Source: Poriferisodalis sp965203655
Lineage (GTDB): Bacteria; Actinomycetota; Acidimicrobiia; Acidimicrobiales; Poriferisodalaceae
Assembly (NCBI RefSeq): GCF_965203655.1
Contig: NZ_CBDBDD010000005.1
Location: forward strand, 124,001 to 188,000
Length of the DNA: 64,000 nt
Direction of reading: 5' to 3'
Positions 8,775 through 18,021 of this stretch are shown in pieces. A model generated the notes under the pieces. That model saw nothing but the letters and a program-made list of their open reading frames with translations. It was not told the DNA's origin and did no database searches. Numbering within the stretch: position 1 is the first letter of the stretch; each line of letters starts with the position of its first letter. The translations under genes and the position numbers were made by a program.

Positions 8775-10511
8775 TCAACCGCGGCCGTGACGCAGCAGCT
8801 GGCCAGGTGTTGCGCCGGTGCATTCGCCGGATTCGAAGGTGACCTCGCCGTTGACGATGATCTGGTCGTAGCCCTTGGCCCGCTGGACCCGGCGCCATTC
8901 GCCGCCCGGCAGGTCGTGCTCGACGTTGCCGATCCACGGCGGATCGATCTCGAGTTCTTCCATGTCGTAGACCACCACGTCCGCGGCGGCGCCTTCACGC
9001 AGCGTGCCGCGGTCCTTGAAGCCCGCAGCGTGGGCCGCCAACGCCGAGAGCCGGTAGTGCGCTTCCTCCAGCGTCACGGTGCCTTCGTCGCGCACCAGCC
9101 ACGTCAAGAAGTCGGTGGTGTAGGAGCCGCCGCTGAAGAACTTGGTGTGCGCGCCGCCGTCGGAGACGCCGGGGATGGCGTACGGCGACTGCATCATCTC
9201 GCCCATGAATTCGGCGTTCGAGCCCTTGTCGGGGCCCAGGAACTCCACGTTGAGATCGCCTTGCAGGGACAGGTCCAGCATGACCTCGATGGGGTGCTTG
9301 CCTTGTTCTTCGGCGAGATCGCCGACCGAGCGGCCGACGTACTGCTGCATGTCAGCCTGACGATTGACGCCCTGGACGATCAGGCCCTTGGGGTTGCCGC
9401 CCACACCGGCCTGGATGACCTGCAGCCGGCGGTCGGCTTCCTCGGCCTCGTCCACGAGCGCCTTGCGCAGTTCCGGATCGGACATCTTTTCGATCTTGTC
9501 CTCCTTGGAGCCCGTGGTGACCGCACGCCAGGCGGGGGAGGCGTCGTAGAGGTTCCAGTGTTCGAGCGTGAAGGCGAAGCCAGCGCGCCCGGTGCCGCAC
9601 TGTGCATAGATCGGCAGTTCCTGGTTCCAGCACTTGTCGATCCAACGCAGCGGCCGCCGGTGCACCTCGGGATCCTTGCGGGCCGGTGCGACGACGTTGT
9701 GCAGGATGGGTCGACGTGCTGCTGCAGCGAGCACTTCGAGGAACTTGATGTCGGCGCGGATGTCGCCGGTGCCTTGGGTGATCTGGATGAAGCCCTCGTC
9801 GCGCTCGGCCAGCACGCGCGCCAAGTTCAGGATGTCCTCGTCGCACATGATGTCGGTGACCATGGGGGAGCCGTCGAAGTCGGCCTGCACGCTGTCTGGG
9901 CCGAGGCGCTGGATGGAGAAGCCGCACAGGCCCGCGTCCATGCCCTCGTGCAGGAGGCGAGCCATTTCCTTGCGCTCGGCTTCGGATGCCGGTTCGCCCG
10001 CCTTGGCCTTGTCGAGGCCCATGACGTAGGTCATGAGCGACGCCGTCGGCATGTACTGGATGACGTTGACGCCCTTGGGGGCGCGGTCCAGCGAGTCGAG
10101 ATACTCGGGGATGGTCTCCCAGTCCCAATCCATGCCCAGCCGCATCGACTCATAGGGGATCGCCTCAGTACGAGTCATGGTGAGCATGGAGCGGTCGCGG
10201 AACTCGGGCTTGACCGGTGCGAAACCGAACCCGCAGTTGCCGAGCACCACCGAGGTCACGCCGTGGTAGCCCGAGATGGTGCACCACGGATCCCAGCGGA
10301 TCTGGGCGTCGTAGTGGGTGTGCAGGTCGACAAAGCCGGGCGCCACGATTTTGCCGGTGGCGTCGATCTCCCGCTTCGAGGTGCCCTGCGGGCGGCCGCC
10401 GAGCTGGGCCACTTTGCCGTCGCGGATCCAGACGTCGCCCTTGTAGCGAGGCACCCGCGTTCCGTCGACGACTGTCCCGCCCTTGATGTGAATGTCGAAC
10501 TCAGCGCTCAT
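8775..10511 (-). CDS. N-acyl-D-amino-acid deacylase-like amidohydrolase
   Basis: Metal-dependent amidohydrolase of 578 residues in the D-aminoacylase branch. The N-terminal beta-sandwich half (FDIHIKGGTVVDG) leads to KIVAPGFVDLHTHYDAQ, whose HxH metal ligands are His64 and His66. SDGGAHT near residue 450 carries the late metal-binding Asp. The C-terminus returns to the beta-sandwich with ADVVVYDMEEL. The frame stays open 59 codons upstream, but the ATG at 10511 is preceded by GGGGGC and starts exactly where the family fold begins, so the longer form is rejected. First gene of a three-gene catabolic group with the DsbA-like and Baeyer-Villiger genes. The true substrate is unknown. Confidence 0.9.
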   Translation of the reverse strand: MSAEFDIHIKGGTVVDGTRVPRYKGDVWIRDGKVAQLGGRPQGTSKREIDATGKIVAPGFVDLHTHYDAQIRWDPWCTISGYHGVTSVVLGNCGFGFAPVKPEFRDRSMLTMTRTEAIPYESMRLGMDWDWETIPEYLDSLDRAPKGVNVIQYMPTASLMTYVMGLDKAKAGEPASEAERKEMARLLHEGMDAGLCGFSIQRLGPDSVQADFDGSPMVTDIMCDEDILNLARVLAERDEGFIQITQGTGDIRADIKFLEVLAAAARRPILHNVVAPARKDPEVHRRPLRWIDKCWNQELPIYAQCGTGRAGFAFTLEHWNLYDASPAWRAVTTGSKEDKIEKMSDPELRKALVDEAEEADRRLQVIQAGVGGNPKGLIVQGVNRQADMQQYVGRSVGDLAEEQGKHPIEVMLDLSLQGDLNVEFLGPDKGSNAEFMGEMMQSPYAIPGVSDGGAHTKFFSGGSYTTDFLTWLVRDEGTVTLEEAHYRLSALAAHAAGFKDRGTLREGAAADVVVYDMEELEIDPPWIGNVEHDLPGGEWRRVQRAKGYDQIIVNGEVTFESGECTGATPGQLLRHGRG

Positions 10512-10687
10512 GGCATGCCCCCGGTGTGCTCGCTTCGATCGGTCCGAGCCGGTACCGGCGGCGCCTGTGTCACGCCAGTACCGAACCTTCACGCTACCCA
10601 ACCGGTTCGAACGCTGCCGGGACGTTGCCGCGTAGTGAGCTCCGCACAGACCTAGGCTGCCGCCTCGTTTGCCGACCCTCTCAGGCA

Positions 10688-11509
10688 ATGAAACTCACTG
10701 CACAGCGCAAGCACGTCCTCGCCGCCTCTGCGGCGCTCACCTTCGCGGGCCTCATAGCGGCCAGCGTTGCCGTCCTCGTAGCGGGCGGCGCGGCCGACAT
10801 CGACGGTCTCGACCAGCATCCGCACCAGCCGGAATCCTCCGTCGAGATCACCGACGCTGTTGCCGGTGTGCTCGAGGAGGCCGCCCCGGCGCCGGCGCCT
10901 CCCGTCATCACACGTCGTTACCGCGAGCCCAGGAGCACGACCAATTCGGTGGGGGAGCATCCAAACGTGCTCGCCGAGCCAAGCCAGACCGAGACCGACG
11001 TCGTCGAGCCGGTGCACGCACTGCCACTCGAGCTACCCGAGGGCGGGCAGGCCGAGTGTCAGGAATTTCGCGCGCTGATCGGAAACGGCAGGGATTGGAA
11101 TGTCGATGTCGTGCTGGCTATGGCCTGGCGAGAGTCAAGATGCGACGCCCAACTGGTCTCGATCACTAACGATTGGGGACTACTGCAGCTCAATGCCACT
11201 TGCTGGGCCGGCACAGCCATCGACGGATTGCCAGAGATACACAGCCTGCCCGATTCTGTCGCCCCGGCGAATCTGCGATGTGACGGTCGCACACTCTCGA
11301 CACCCGCAGCCCAGTGGTGCTACCGGGCCAAGGAAGCTGCGTACGACACCGGGGATCTGCCCTCGTCGCCGTGCGACGCCTGGCTGGATCCCACTGTCAA
11401 TGTCACTGCCGCCTACGAACTATGGGAGCGTTACGGCTGGCGACCCTGGTGCTTCAACGACGAGATGCGCGCCACCCCTGCCTGCCGCGCCGCAGGAGAG
11501 TCGCTGTAG
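10688..11509 (+). CDS. Secreted lysozyme/transglycosylase-like protein
   Basis: A 273-residue exported protein. Residues 1-35 form a signal peptide or anchor (KHVLAASAALTFAGLIAASVA), then a Pro/Glu-rich linker to about 120. The domain from about 122 to the end resembles the SLT/lysozyme-like fold: VVLAMAWRESRCDAQ places the likely catalytic Glu at 149, followed by NDWGLLQLNATCW and a late YELWERYGWRPW. Several Cys suggest disulphides outside the cell. It probably cleaves peptidoglycan glycan strands. The ATG at 10688 is chosen because it starts the signal peptide; an in-frame upstream extension has no such features. TAGGCT about 35 bases upstream could be a -10 element. Confidence 0.78.
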   Translation: MKLTAQRKHVLAASAALTFAGLIAASVAVLVAGGAADIDGLDQHPHQPESSVEITDAVAGVLEEAAPAPAPPVITRRYREPRSTTNSVGEHPNVLAEPSQTETDVVEPVHALPLELPEGGQAECQEFRALIGNGRDWNVDVVLAMAWRESRCDAQLVSITNDWGLLQLNATCWAGTAIDGLPEIHSLPDSVAPANLRCDGRTLSTPAAQWCYRAKEAAYDTGDLPSSPCDAWLDPTVNVTAAYELWERYGWRPWCFNDEMRATPACRAAGESL

Positions 11510-11571
11510 GGGGACGGTCTGCCCCTAGTGGGCGGGGCCGTGCGCTCTCTGCGGCAGAATTCCGACAACTT

Positions 11572-11588
11572 GACATAATGTCTATTAT
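11572..11588. promoter_or_regulatory. AT-rich overlapping dyads in a convergent gap
   Basis: GACAT-A-ATGTC (11572-11582) overlaps ATAAT-GTCT-ATTAT (11575-11588), preceded by a consensus-like TTGACA. It is a marked AT-rich island in the 138-base gap between two convergent genes, where no obvious gene needs a promoter. It could drive an antisense or small RNA into the topoisomerase gene, or be a protein-binding site. Low certainty. Confidence 0.25.
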
Positions 11589-11647
11589 CGGCGTATTCGA
11601 TCCGGCCCAGAACCAGCCCGAGAGCTCCAGCGATGGCTCACGCCGCG

Positions 11648-13732
11648 TTAGATGTCGAGTGCTTGGCCGTAGTCGCGACTGTGCTTCACGATGAACTCGC
11701 GGCGGGGCTCGACTGCGGCGCCCATCATTACCGAGAACGCCTTGCGAGCCTGTTCCTGGGATCCGCGTGCCTCGCCGAGGCTGATCTTGCGCAGCACTCG
11801 TGTCTCGGGGTTCAGCGTGGTCTCGTACAGCTCGCCGTCATCCATCTCGCCCAGTCCCTTGAATCGGGTGAGCCGGTAGCGGCGGCCGGCGGCGTCAAGT
11901 TCGGCTACGAGTGCCTCCCGTTCGGCCTCGGAGTACACAAAGCGCTTCTCGGCGCCGATCGTGAAGGCATGGGTCGGCGGCTGGGCCGCGTACACGCGAC
12001 CCGCCTCCAGCAGCGGGCGCATGTAGTGGTACATGAGGGTGAGCACCAGGCAGCGAATGTGGCTGCCATCGACGTCTGCATCGGCCAGCAGCACCACACG
12101 CTCGTAGCGACATCCATCTGCGTCGAAGTCCGGGCCCGAACCGGCCCCCAGCGCGGTGAACAACGCTGTCGCCTCTGCGTTGTCGAGCACGGCGCGCAAC
12201 GTGCCCTTGCCGGCGTTCACCACCTTGCCTCGCAGCGGCAGCACCGCCTGCCAGGCGCTGTCGCGGGCACGTTTCGCCGGCCCCGCCGCAGAGTCCCCCT
12301 CCACGATCAGCAGCTCCCCTTCGGGATGCAGCCGGCAGTCGGCCAGTTTGTCCGGCATCCCGTTGCTGCCCAGTGCGGCTGCCTTGCGTCGCTGGTCGAG
12401 CGCCCGTCGCGACTCGACCCGATTCAGCACGGCGTCTGCCAGCTTGTCGATCAGCGCACGCACGTGCACCTTGCGCGAACCGGGAGCGCTGCCGTCGAAC
12501 CAGGCTCGCAAGCCCTCTCGCACCACGTTGGCCACGATCCGCTGCACCTGTGGGGTGCCCAGTTCCCGCTTGGTCTGGCCGCGGAACTGCGGCTCGGCAA
12601 AGGTGGCCCGCACTACCGCGACCAGGCCCTCTTGGGCATCTTCGCGCTGAGCCCGGGCATCGTCCTTGAGGCGTCGCAGCTTGCGAGGATCGGCCTCGGT
12701 CAACGCGGTGTTCACCGATGCGGTGAGCGCCCGCTCGAACCCGGCGATGTGTGTGCCGCCCTCGGGAGTCGGGATCGTGTTCACGAAACCGACGATGCGA
12801 GTGTGATACGAGCGAGTCCAGCGCATGGCGATCTCGACATCGCAGTGACGTTCGACGTCGGTGAGCTTGCCGTCCACCGGAACTCGCTCGGTGAACGACT
12901 CCGAGCCGGTCAGGCGGATCAGCCCGGTCACCGGCTCTTCGTCACCCGACAGCTTGTCGACGAAGTCACCCAGGCCGCCGCTGGACACGACCTCCTCGAC
13001 AACGGCTGGGTCCCGGCGGCGGTCAGCAATGGTGATCTTGACCTTGGGCACCAGGAAGCAGACCTGTTCGATGCGCTCGCGAACCTCATCGAAGTCCACC
13101 GTGGCGGCGGGGTCGAAGATCCCCGTGTCGGGCCAGAAGCGCACGCGGGTTCCCGTGCGCCCTGCCGAGACCCGCCCGACCCGCTTGAGCTTGTGGCTCG
13201 CTCGGAAGCGACCGGCGCTGTCGGTGTGGCCGGCGACGCGGTCCTTGAACTCCAGGCGGTGGGTGGCGCCCTTGCGGTTCACGTCGACTTCCATGCGGCT
13301 GGACAGCGCATTCACCACCGAGGCGCCGACACCGTGCAGCCCGCCGGAGGCTCCGTAGGCCCCGTTGCCGAACTTGCCGCCTGCGTGCAGCTCGGTGAAC
13401 ACCACCTCGACGGCAGTGATGTTGTCGTGCTTGACGTCGATCGGGATGCCGCGGCCGCGGTCGACCACCTCGTAGGAGCCGCCGTCATGCAGCGTGATCT
13501 CGATCAGCTTGCCGTGACCTGCCGCCGCCTCGTCGACGGCATTGTCGATCATCTCCCATAACAGGTGCGTCAGGCCGCCCGAGCCGGTGCCGCCGATGTA
13601 CATGCCGGGGCGCTTGCGCACCGCTTCGAGTCCTTCGAGCACCTCGATGGCGCTTGCGTCGTAATCGGGCATCTTCCCGGACATGGTCGGTGTGCGGACC
13701 CCGCTGGTGGTCGATGGTGACGATGGTGCCAT
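11648..13732 (-). CDS. parE: Type IIA topoisomerase subunit B (ParE/GyrB)
   Basis: ATPase subunit of a type IIA topoisomerase, 694 residues from the ATG at 13732. The GHKL ATPase domain has RKRPGMYIGGTG near 40-50 and LLWEMIDNAVDE with catalytic Glu60 and Asn64, then GRGIPID and GLHGVGASVVNALS. The TOPRIM domain has EGDSAAG near 478 and DADVDGSHI near 548, and the C-terminus ends in a standard RDYGQALDI. The start overlaps the subunit A stop by one base (TGATG), so the two are coupled; a second ATG lies 16 codons in. Pairing with an A subunit that lacks a GyrA box suggests topoisomerase IV rather than gyrase. ParE versus a second GyrB is not settled. Confidence 0.88.
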   Translation of the reverse strand: MAPSSPSTTSGVRTPTMSGKMPDYDASAIEVLEGLEAVRKRPGMYIGGTGSGGLTHLLWEMIDNAVDEAAAGHGKLIEITLHDGGSYEVVDRGRGIPIDVKHDNITAVEVVFTELHAGGKFGNGAYGASGGLHGVGASVVNALSSRMEVDVNRKGATHRLEFKDRVAGHTDSAGRFRASHKLKRVGRVSAGRTGTRVRFWPDTGIFDPAATVDFDEVRERIEQVCFLVPKVKITIADRRRDPAVVEEVVSSGGLGDFVDKLSGDEEPVTGLIRLTGSESFTERVPVDGKLTDVERHCDVEIAMRWTRSYHTRIVGFVNTIPTPEGGTHIAGFERALTASVNTALTEADPRKLRRLKDDARAQREDAQEGLVAVVRATFAEPQFRGQTKRELGTPQVQRIVANVVREGLRAWFDGSAPGSRKVHVRALIDKLADAVLNRVESRRALDQRRKAAALGSNGMPDKLADCRLHPEGELLIVEGDSAAGPAKRARDSAWQAVLPLRGKVVNAGKGTLRAVLDNAEATALFTALGAGSGPDFDADGCRYERVVLLADADVDGSHIRCLVLTLMYHYMRPLLEAGRVYAAQPPTHAFTIGAEKRFVYSEAEREALVAELDAAGRRYRLTRFKGLGEMDDGELYETTLNPETRVLRKISLGEARGSQEQARKAFSVMMGAAVEPRREFIVKHSRDYGQALDI

Positions 13733-16179
13733 CAGAACCGGTACTCCCCCAGCGCGAGGATGCGTTCGGCGATGTGCTTGGCCGGCCCGTTGCGCCGGGT
13801 CGGCGAAAGATCGGGGCGCTGCGGCACCGGGTCGGGGGACCCGATGTCGTCGTGGGGTGCCACGATCGCGGCGACCTGCCGGTTGAGACCCACCCATCCG
13901 TAGGCGACCTGCGTCTCGAAGCCGGCCAGTTTCACGGTCGGCGAACCGGCAGTTCCCCGTCCTCGTGAGGGAATGTCGGAGATCTCGGTGACCTTCACTG
14001 CGCCTTCGTCGGTCACCAGCACCACCACGGCCCCGAAGGAGACTGATCCAGCCGCCACGACAGTGCTGTCAGCTCGCAGCTTGATGCCGGCGACACCGGC
14101 TGCGCCGTGACCTCGCACGGTGAGCGCATCTGCCCCGAACCGCAGCACGTGACCCGTCGTGGACACGAGTGCCAACTCGGAACCGTCGGGAGCGTCGAAG
14201 GCAGCAACGACACGGTCACCGTCACCGAGCGAGATCACCGTGTTTCCGCTGCGTACCGAGGCGAGCGACCCAGCATCGAGGCGCTTCGCGACCCCGGTGC
14301 GCGTCACCAAGGCGATCGGTGCGCCAGCGTGGCCGAAGAGCGCCACCGGCTGCTCGCCACGCGCCAGCGAGAACATCTCGCGCACGGGTGCACCCCGACT
14401 CCCCCGCAGCATCTCGGGAACCGAACGCACCTCGGTGCGCAGGACCCTGCCCCGGTCTGTCACCAGATGTACGACATCGAAGTCCGAGGCGGTCGCCGTC
14501 GCCAGGAGCACGTCGTGGCGGCCTGGCTTGGCGTTCAGGGGATCCTCCTCGTGGCGGCGGCCCAGCAGCCCCGACGTCGACAGCGTCACGAGGCTGGTTC
14601 GTTCGTCACCGTTGATGTCGCGCTCCAGGTCGAGGGTTCCTTCCGCGCTCCCCTCCCCCACCGCCAGCGCAGAGCTCGCCATCTCATCGCGATGGCTGAT
14701 CTGGGTTCGACGCGGCACCGCGAATTGCTCAACCAGTTCGTCCAACTCACGCTCGACGATCGTTCTCCGCCGAGCGTCCGACGCCAGGATCTTGCGGTAG
14801 CCGTCAATGGCCTCGCGAACGTCGGCCAGCTCATCGCGCAGGCGCTGTGTCTCGAGCGCCGTCAGCCGCCGCAGCTGCATGTCCAGGATGTGGTTGGCCT
14901 GGATCTCGGTGAGGTCCAAGCGCGTCATGAGCTCGGCGCGTGCAGCCGCCACGTTCTCCGCGCCCCGGATGATCGCGATGACCGCATCGATGTTGTCGAG
15001 CGCAACCAGCAGGCCCGCCAGGATGTGCTCGCGCTCGGTCGCCCGGTCCAGCCGGTACTGGGTGCGCCGGACGATCACATCCAGCCGGTGCGCGATGTAG
15101 TGCTCGCACAGTGCCAGCAAACCGAGCTGTCGGGGCACCCCGTCCACCAAGGCCACGTTGTTGATGCCGAATGTGTCCTCGATTGGCGTCAGGCTCCACA
15201 GGCTCTCCAGCACGGCATGCGCATTCACGCCCGGCTTGGTTTCGATCAGCAGCCGCAGCCCGTGGTTGCGATCCGAGAGATCGTTCACCGCGGCCACGCC
15301 CTCGAGGCGCCCGCTGGCCACCAGCTCGCGAATCTTGGCCTGCACCCGTTCGGGGCCGACCATGTAGGGCAGCTCGGTCACCACGATGCCGTCGCGGCGC
15401 GCAGTCAGCGGCTCGATGTGGGCCTTCGCCCGGATGCGAACGGTCCCGCGGCCGGTCTCGTAGGCCTCTGCGAGCCCATCATCGACGATGACGACCCCAC
15501 CGGCAGGAAAGTCGGGCCCGGGTACGTGGGCCATGAGCTCGGCGATCGTGGGCTTAGGACGGCGCTGGCGCAGTACCAGTCTCAGGACGGAGCAGATCTC
15601 GGACAGGTTGTGCGGCGCCATGTTGGTGGCCATGCCCACTGCGATGCCGCTCGCTCCGTTGACGAGCAGGTTCGGCAGCAACGCCGGCAGGCACGCCGGC
15701 TCGGTCCGTTCGCCGTCGAAGTTCGGCACCAGATCGACGGTGTTCTCGTCGATACCAGTCACCATCGTCATGGCGGCCGGGCTCAGCCGAGCCTCGGTGT
15801 AGCGGTAGGCGGCCGGTGGGTCGTCGAGGCTGCCGAAGTTGCCCTTTGGCTCTACCAGCGGCACCGACATGGCGAAGTTCTGACCCATGCGGACCATCGC
15901 CTCGTAGATGGCGCCGTCGCCGTGGGGGTGGTACTTGCCCATGACCTCCCCCACCACGCCGGCTGACTTGCGGAACGGCGTGCCGGGGCGCAACCCCAAG
16001 TCGTCCATCACATACAGGATCCGGCGCTGCACAGGCTTAAGGCCGTCACGGACGTCGGGAATCGCCCGCGCCGTCGTGACCGACAGCGCGTACGGCATGA
16101 ACGAGTCACGCATCTCGTCAGCGACATCGATCTCGTGGATCTCGCGTGCAATCGTCGTCGGTGCGGTCGGTCCGGCCAT
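13732..16179 (-). CDS. parC: Type IIA topoisomerase subunit A (ParC-like)
   Basis: DNA breakage-reunion subunit, 815 residues. The start is set by GAAAGGGGC eight bases before the ATG at 16179; the frame is open further upstream but without conserved sequence. The winged-helix part has KPVQRRILYVMDDLG and YHPHGDGAIYEAMVRM, and the DNA-linking Tyr is residue 127 in AAYRYTEARLSP. A coiled-coil tower with HILDMQLRRLTALE follows, then a beta-pinwheel domain from about 500. In the first pinwheel blade, where gyrase has the GyrA box (QRRGGKG), this protein reads LNAKPGRHD, so DNA wrapping and negative supercoiling are not expected. Cotranscribed with the B subunit through a TGATG overlap. Decatenation is the likely job. 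Confidence 0.88.
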   Translation of the reverse strand: MAGPTAPTTIAREIHEIDVADEMRDSFMPYALSVTTARAIPDVRDGLKPVQRRILYVMDDLGLRPGTPFRKSAGVVGEVMGKYHPHGDGAIYEAMVRMGQNFAMSVPLVEPKGNFGSLDDPPAAYRYTEARLSPAAMTMVTGIDENTVDLVPNFDGERTEPACLPALLPNLLVNGASGIAVGMATNMAPHNLSEICSVLRLVLRQRRPKPTIAELMAHVPGPDFPAGGVVIVDDGLAEAYETGRGTVRIRAKAHIEPLTARRDGIVVTELPYMVGPERVQAKIRELVASGRLEGVAAVNDLSDRNHGLRLLIETKPGVNAHAVLESLWSLTPIEDTFGINNVALVDGVPRQLGLLALCEHYIAHRLDVIVRRTQYRLDRATEREHILAGLLVALDNIDAVIAIIRGAENVAAARAELMTRLDLTEIQANHILDMQLRRLTALETQRLRDELADVREAIDGYRKILASDARRRTIVERELDELVEQFAVPRRTQISHRDEMASSALAVGEGSAEGTLDLERDINGDERTSLVTLSTSGLLGRRHEEDPLNAKPGRHDVLLATATASDFDVVHLVTDRGRVLRTEVRSVPEMLRGSRGAPVREMFSLARGEQPVALFGHAGAPIALVTRTGVAKRLDAGSLASVRSGNTVISLGDGDRVVAAFDAPDGSELALVSTTGHVLRFGADALTVRGHGAAGVAGIKLRADSTVVAAGSVSFGAVVVLVTDEGAVKVTEISDIPSRGRGTAGSPTVKLAGFETQVAYGWVGLNRQVAAIVAPHDDIGSPDPVPQRPDLSPTRRNGPAKHIAERILALGEYRF

Positions 16180-16419
16180 CGTCGAAGCCCCTTTCAGGGA
16201 CTGGAGGTATCGCAGAACTGCAGGCGTGCGCGAACACGCCCTCAGCGCCGGAATGAACCGCTGTGGCGCGGGGCGATCCGGCGGCTGCTTCCGAGAGTAC
16301 GACTGATGCCCGATCCCGTAGCGGTTATTTCTCGCGGCTCTGAGATCCGGCACAGAGGGCACTCGTGCCGTCACCGGGGGGCACACCACTAGCCTGCCGC
16401 GGGTGTTGGTGAAGGCGCT
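16180..16419. other. Divergent intergenic region, parC and a charged protein
   Basis: A 240-base region between divergent starts. Apart from the parC ribosome binding site (rc of 16188-16196) I see no clear operator, hairpin or RNA gene. Confidence 0.4.
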
Positions 16420-18021
16420 GTGAGCCGTCGCCTCGAGGTCGAGTTGACCAGCCGGCGTGACGACGGCTCGTGGACGTGGCGTGCTGCAGGCGCGAAGCAG
16501 CCGAAAGGCGTGCTGAATGGCGACTTGCTGCCAGCGGGCGCCGGCGAGGGCGATGTGCTGCGCGTCGACGCCGACTTCGAAGTCGATGGCATCTTCGTTA
16601 CCCAGGTGCTCCCGCCCAAGGCCCGCAGCGGCAAGCCTCCCGCCGAGCGCATCGAATTGATCGGCCCACCCGATCGCGGAGCTGGGACGACCACTGCCCG
16701 GGTCGGCGGCCGCGGGGGACGCAAGCGGGACGGTGAGGGCGGTCGCCCCAAGCGCCGCTCGGGCGAGCGCCGCGACCGTGGCGAGCGCGGACGCCGTCGG
16801 GAGCGCGACGGCGAGCGTCCCGCCGCATCCGGGCGTGACGGCGACAAGCGACGGCGAAGGCGGGACCCCGATCGGAGCCAACGCCGGGACGGCGACGCCA
16901 AGGGACGCCCACCCAAAGATGCATCCGATAAGCAGAAGGCCCCCGCTCCCGAACGGCCCCCGCGCCCCAAGGCCCGCAAGCTTCGCCCCGGCCGCAAGCA
17001 CCGTGAAGCGCTGATCGCTGCGCTGCCTGCCGAGCAGCAAGTGGTGGCTGAGCAGGTCGCCCGCGGCGGTCTCGCGGCCGTGCGGACCGAGATCGAGGCG
17101 CAGAACCGCAAGGCAACCGAAGAGGGCACACCCGAAGTGCCAGCGGAGGGCGTGCTTGCCCTGGCGGAATCGCTGGTCAGACCATTGCAGATCGCCGAAT
17201 GGCGAGACCGTGCCGATGCAGCGCTCGCCGGGATCGACCGAGCTGACCTGCGCGACTTGCGCTCAGTTCTGGTGGCCGCCGAGGACTACGCCCGTGATTC
17301 CGAGGCTCGGGAACTGGCCGAGCAGATCAGGGCTGGTCTGAACGAACGCGTCGAGCAGAGCCAGCGTGAATGGCACGACGAGCTGCGCTCCACGCTGGCC
17401 GACGGTCGTGTCGTGCGTGCGCTGCGACTCAGCTCGCGGCCGCCCAAAGCCGGTGCTCCGTTGCCGCCCGAGATCGCCCAGGAACTTACGTCGCAGGCCA
17501 ATGCGGCACTCGGAGCCGGCGCCTCACAGCACCGGATTGCGGTGGTGCTCGAAGCGGTGGCCTTCTCGCCCGTCCGTCCCTATGTCGTTCTGCCCGCCAT
17601 CCCAGCCGAGCCGACCCCCGAGCTGCTCGGAGTAGCTCGGAAGGTCGCCACTCGCCTGCCCGAAGTGGCCACCGCGCTCGGAATTGACCCCGCCGAGGCC
17701 AGCCAGCGCAGCCAGCCACGGCGCGGCCGCGGGCGCCGACCGAAGGCGGAGCAGGCGGAGCCAACTGAACAGGCTGAGCAGGCCGAAACGGCCGAACAGC
17801 CCGAAGCGGCTGAGCAAGCCGAGGAGTCCGAGTCCGTCGACGCCGCCGCCGCGACCGCAGACGAGTCCGACGCCGAGAGCGATGACAGGGTGCCAGCAGA
17901 GGCCGACGACGACGATGCCGACGCTGGAGGCGAACGGCCCCAAGCGAACGAGAGCGACGCGACGGGCGGCGACTCAGCCGCTGAGGACGTGGCGGTCGAG
18001 GAACTCACGCATCCCGCCTGA
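16420..18021 (+). CDS. Charged modular protein of unknown function
   Basis: A 533-residue protein from a GTG start (16420) preceded by GTGAAGGC. Three parts are visible: residues 1-90, a compact beta-rich domain (LEVELTSRRDDGSWTWRAAG, then a GDVLRVDADFEVDG segment) that could be a small OB or S1-like fold; residues 95-190, a very basic Arg/Lys/Gly/Asp linker; residues 190-430, helical and conserved in character, with LADGRVVRALRLSSRPPKAG. From 430 on it is an acidic tail with Glu/Ala/Gln repeats (EQAEQAETAEQPEAAEQAEE). The layout suggests an RNA- or DNA-contacting protein, but I do not recognise the family. Its end overlaps the convergent Nudix gene by 48 bases. Confidence 0.8.
   Translation: MSRRLEVELTSRRDDGSWTWRAAGAKQPKGVLNGDLLPAGAGEGDVLRVDADFEVDGIFVTQVLPPKARSGKPPAERIELIGPPDRGAGTTTARVGGRGGRKRDGEGGRPKRRSGERRDRGERGRRRERDGERPAASGRDGDKRRRRRDPDRSQRRDGDAKGRPPKDASDKQKAPAPERPPRPKARKLRPGRKHREALIAALPAEQQVVAEQVARGGLAAVRTEIEAQNRKATEEGTPEVPAEGVLALAESLVRPLQIAEWRDRADAALAGIDRADLRDLRSVLVAAEDYARDSEARELAEQIRAGLNERVEQSQREWHDELRSTLADGRVVRALRLSSRPPKAGAPLPPEIAQELTSQANAALGAGASQHRIAVVLEAVAFSPVRPYVVLPAIPAEPTPELLGVARKVATRLPEVATALGIDPAEASQRSQPRRGRGRRPKAEQAEPTEQAEQAETAEQPEAAEQAEESESVDAAAATADESDAESDDRVPAEADDDDADAGGERPQANESDATGGDSAAEDVAVEELTHPA

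Noticed and set aside
7959..10655. An 898-codon open frame on the plus strand antisense to the DsbA-like and amidohydrolase genes
   Set aside because: It has no recognisable domains and the minus-strand frames have clear families. Long antisense frames are expected in DNA with GC-rich third positions. The same applies to the long open frames at 384-1499, 11633-13561, 14107-15966, 28599-30134, 31429-32643, 40184-42157 and 50467-52101.
10512..10688. Longer start for the amidohydrolase at 10688
   Set aside because: The extra 59 residues have no family similarity and overlap the start of the divergent secreted protein; ATG 10511 has a ribosome binding site.
11507..11527. TAGGGG/CCCCTA inverted repeat after the secreted lysozyme-like gene as a terminator
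   Set aside because: Only six pairs with a nine-base loop and no U-tract; too weak to call.
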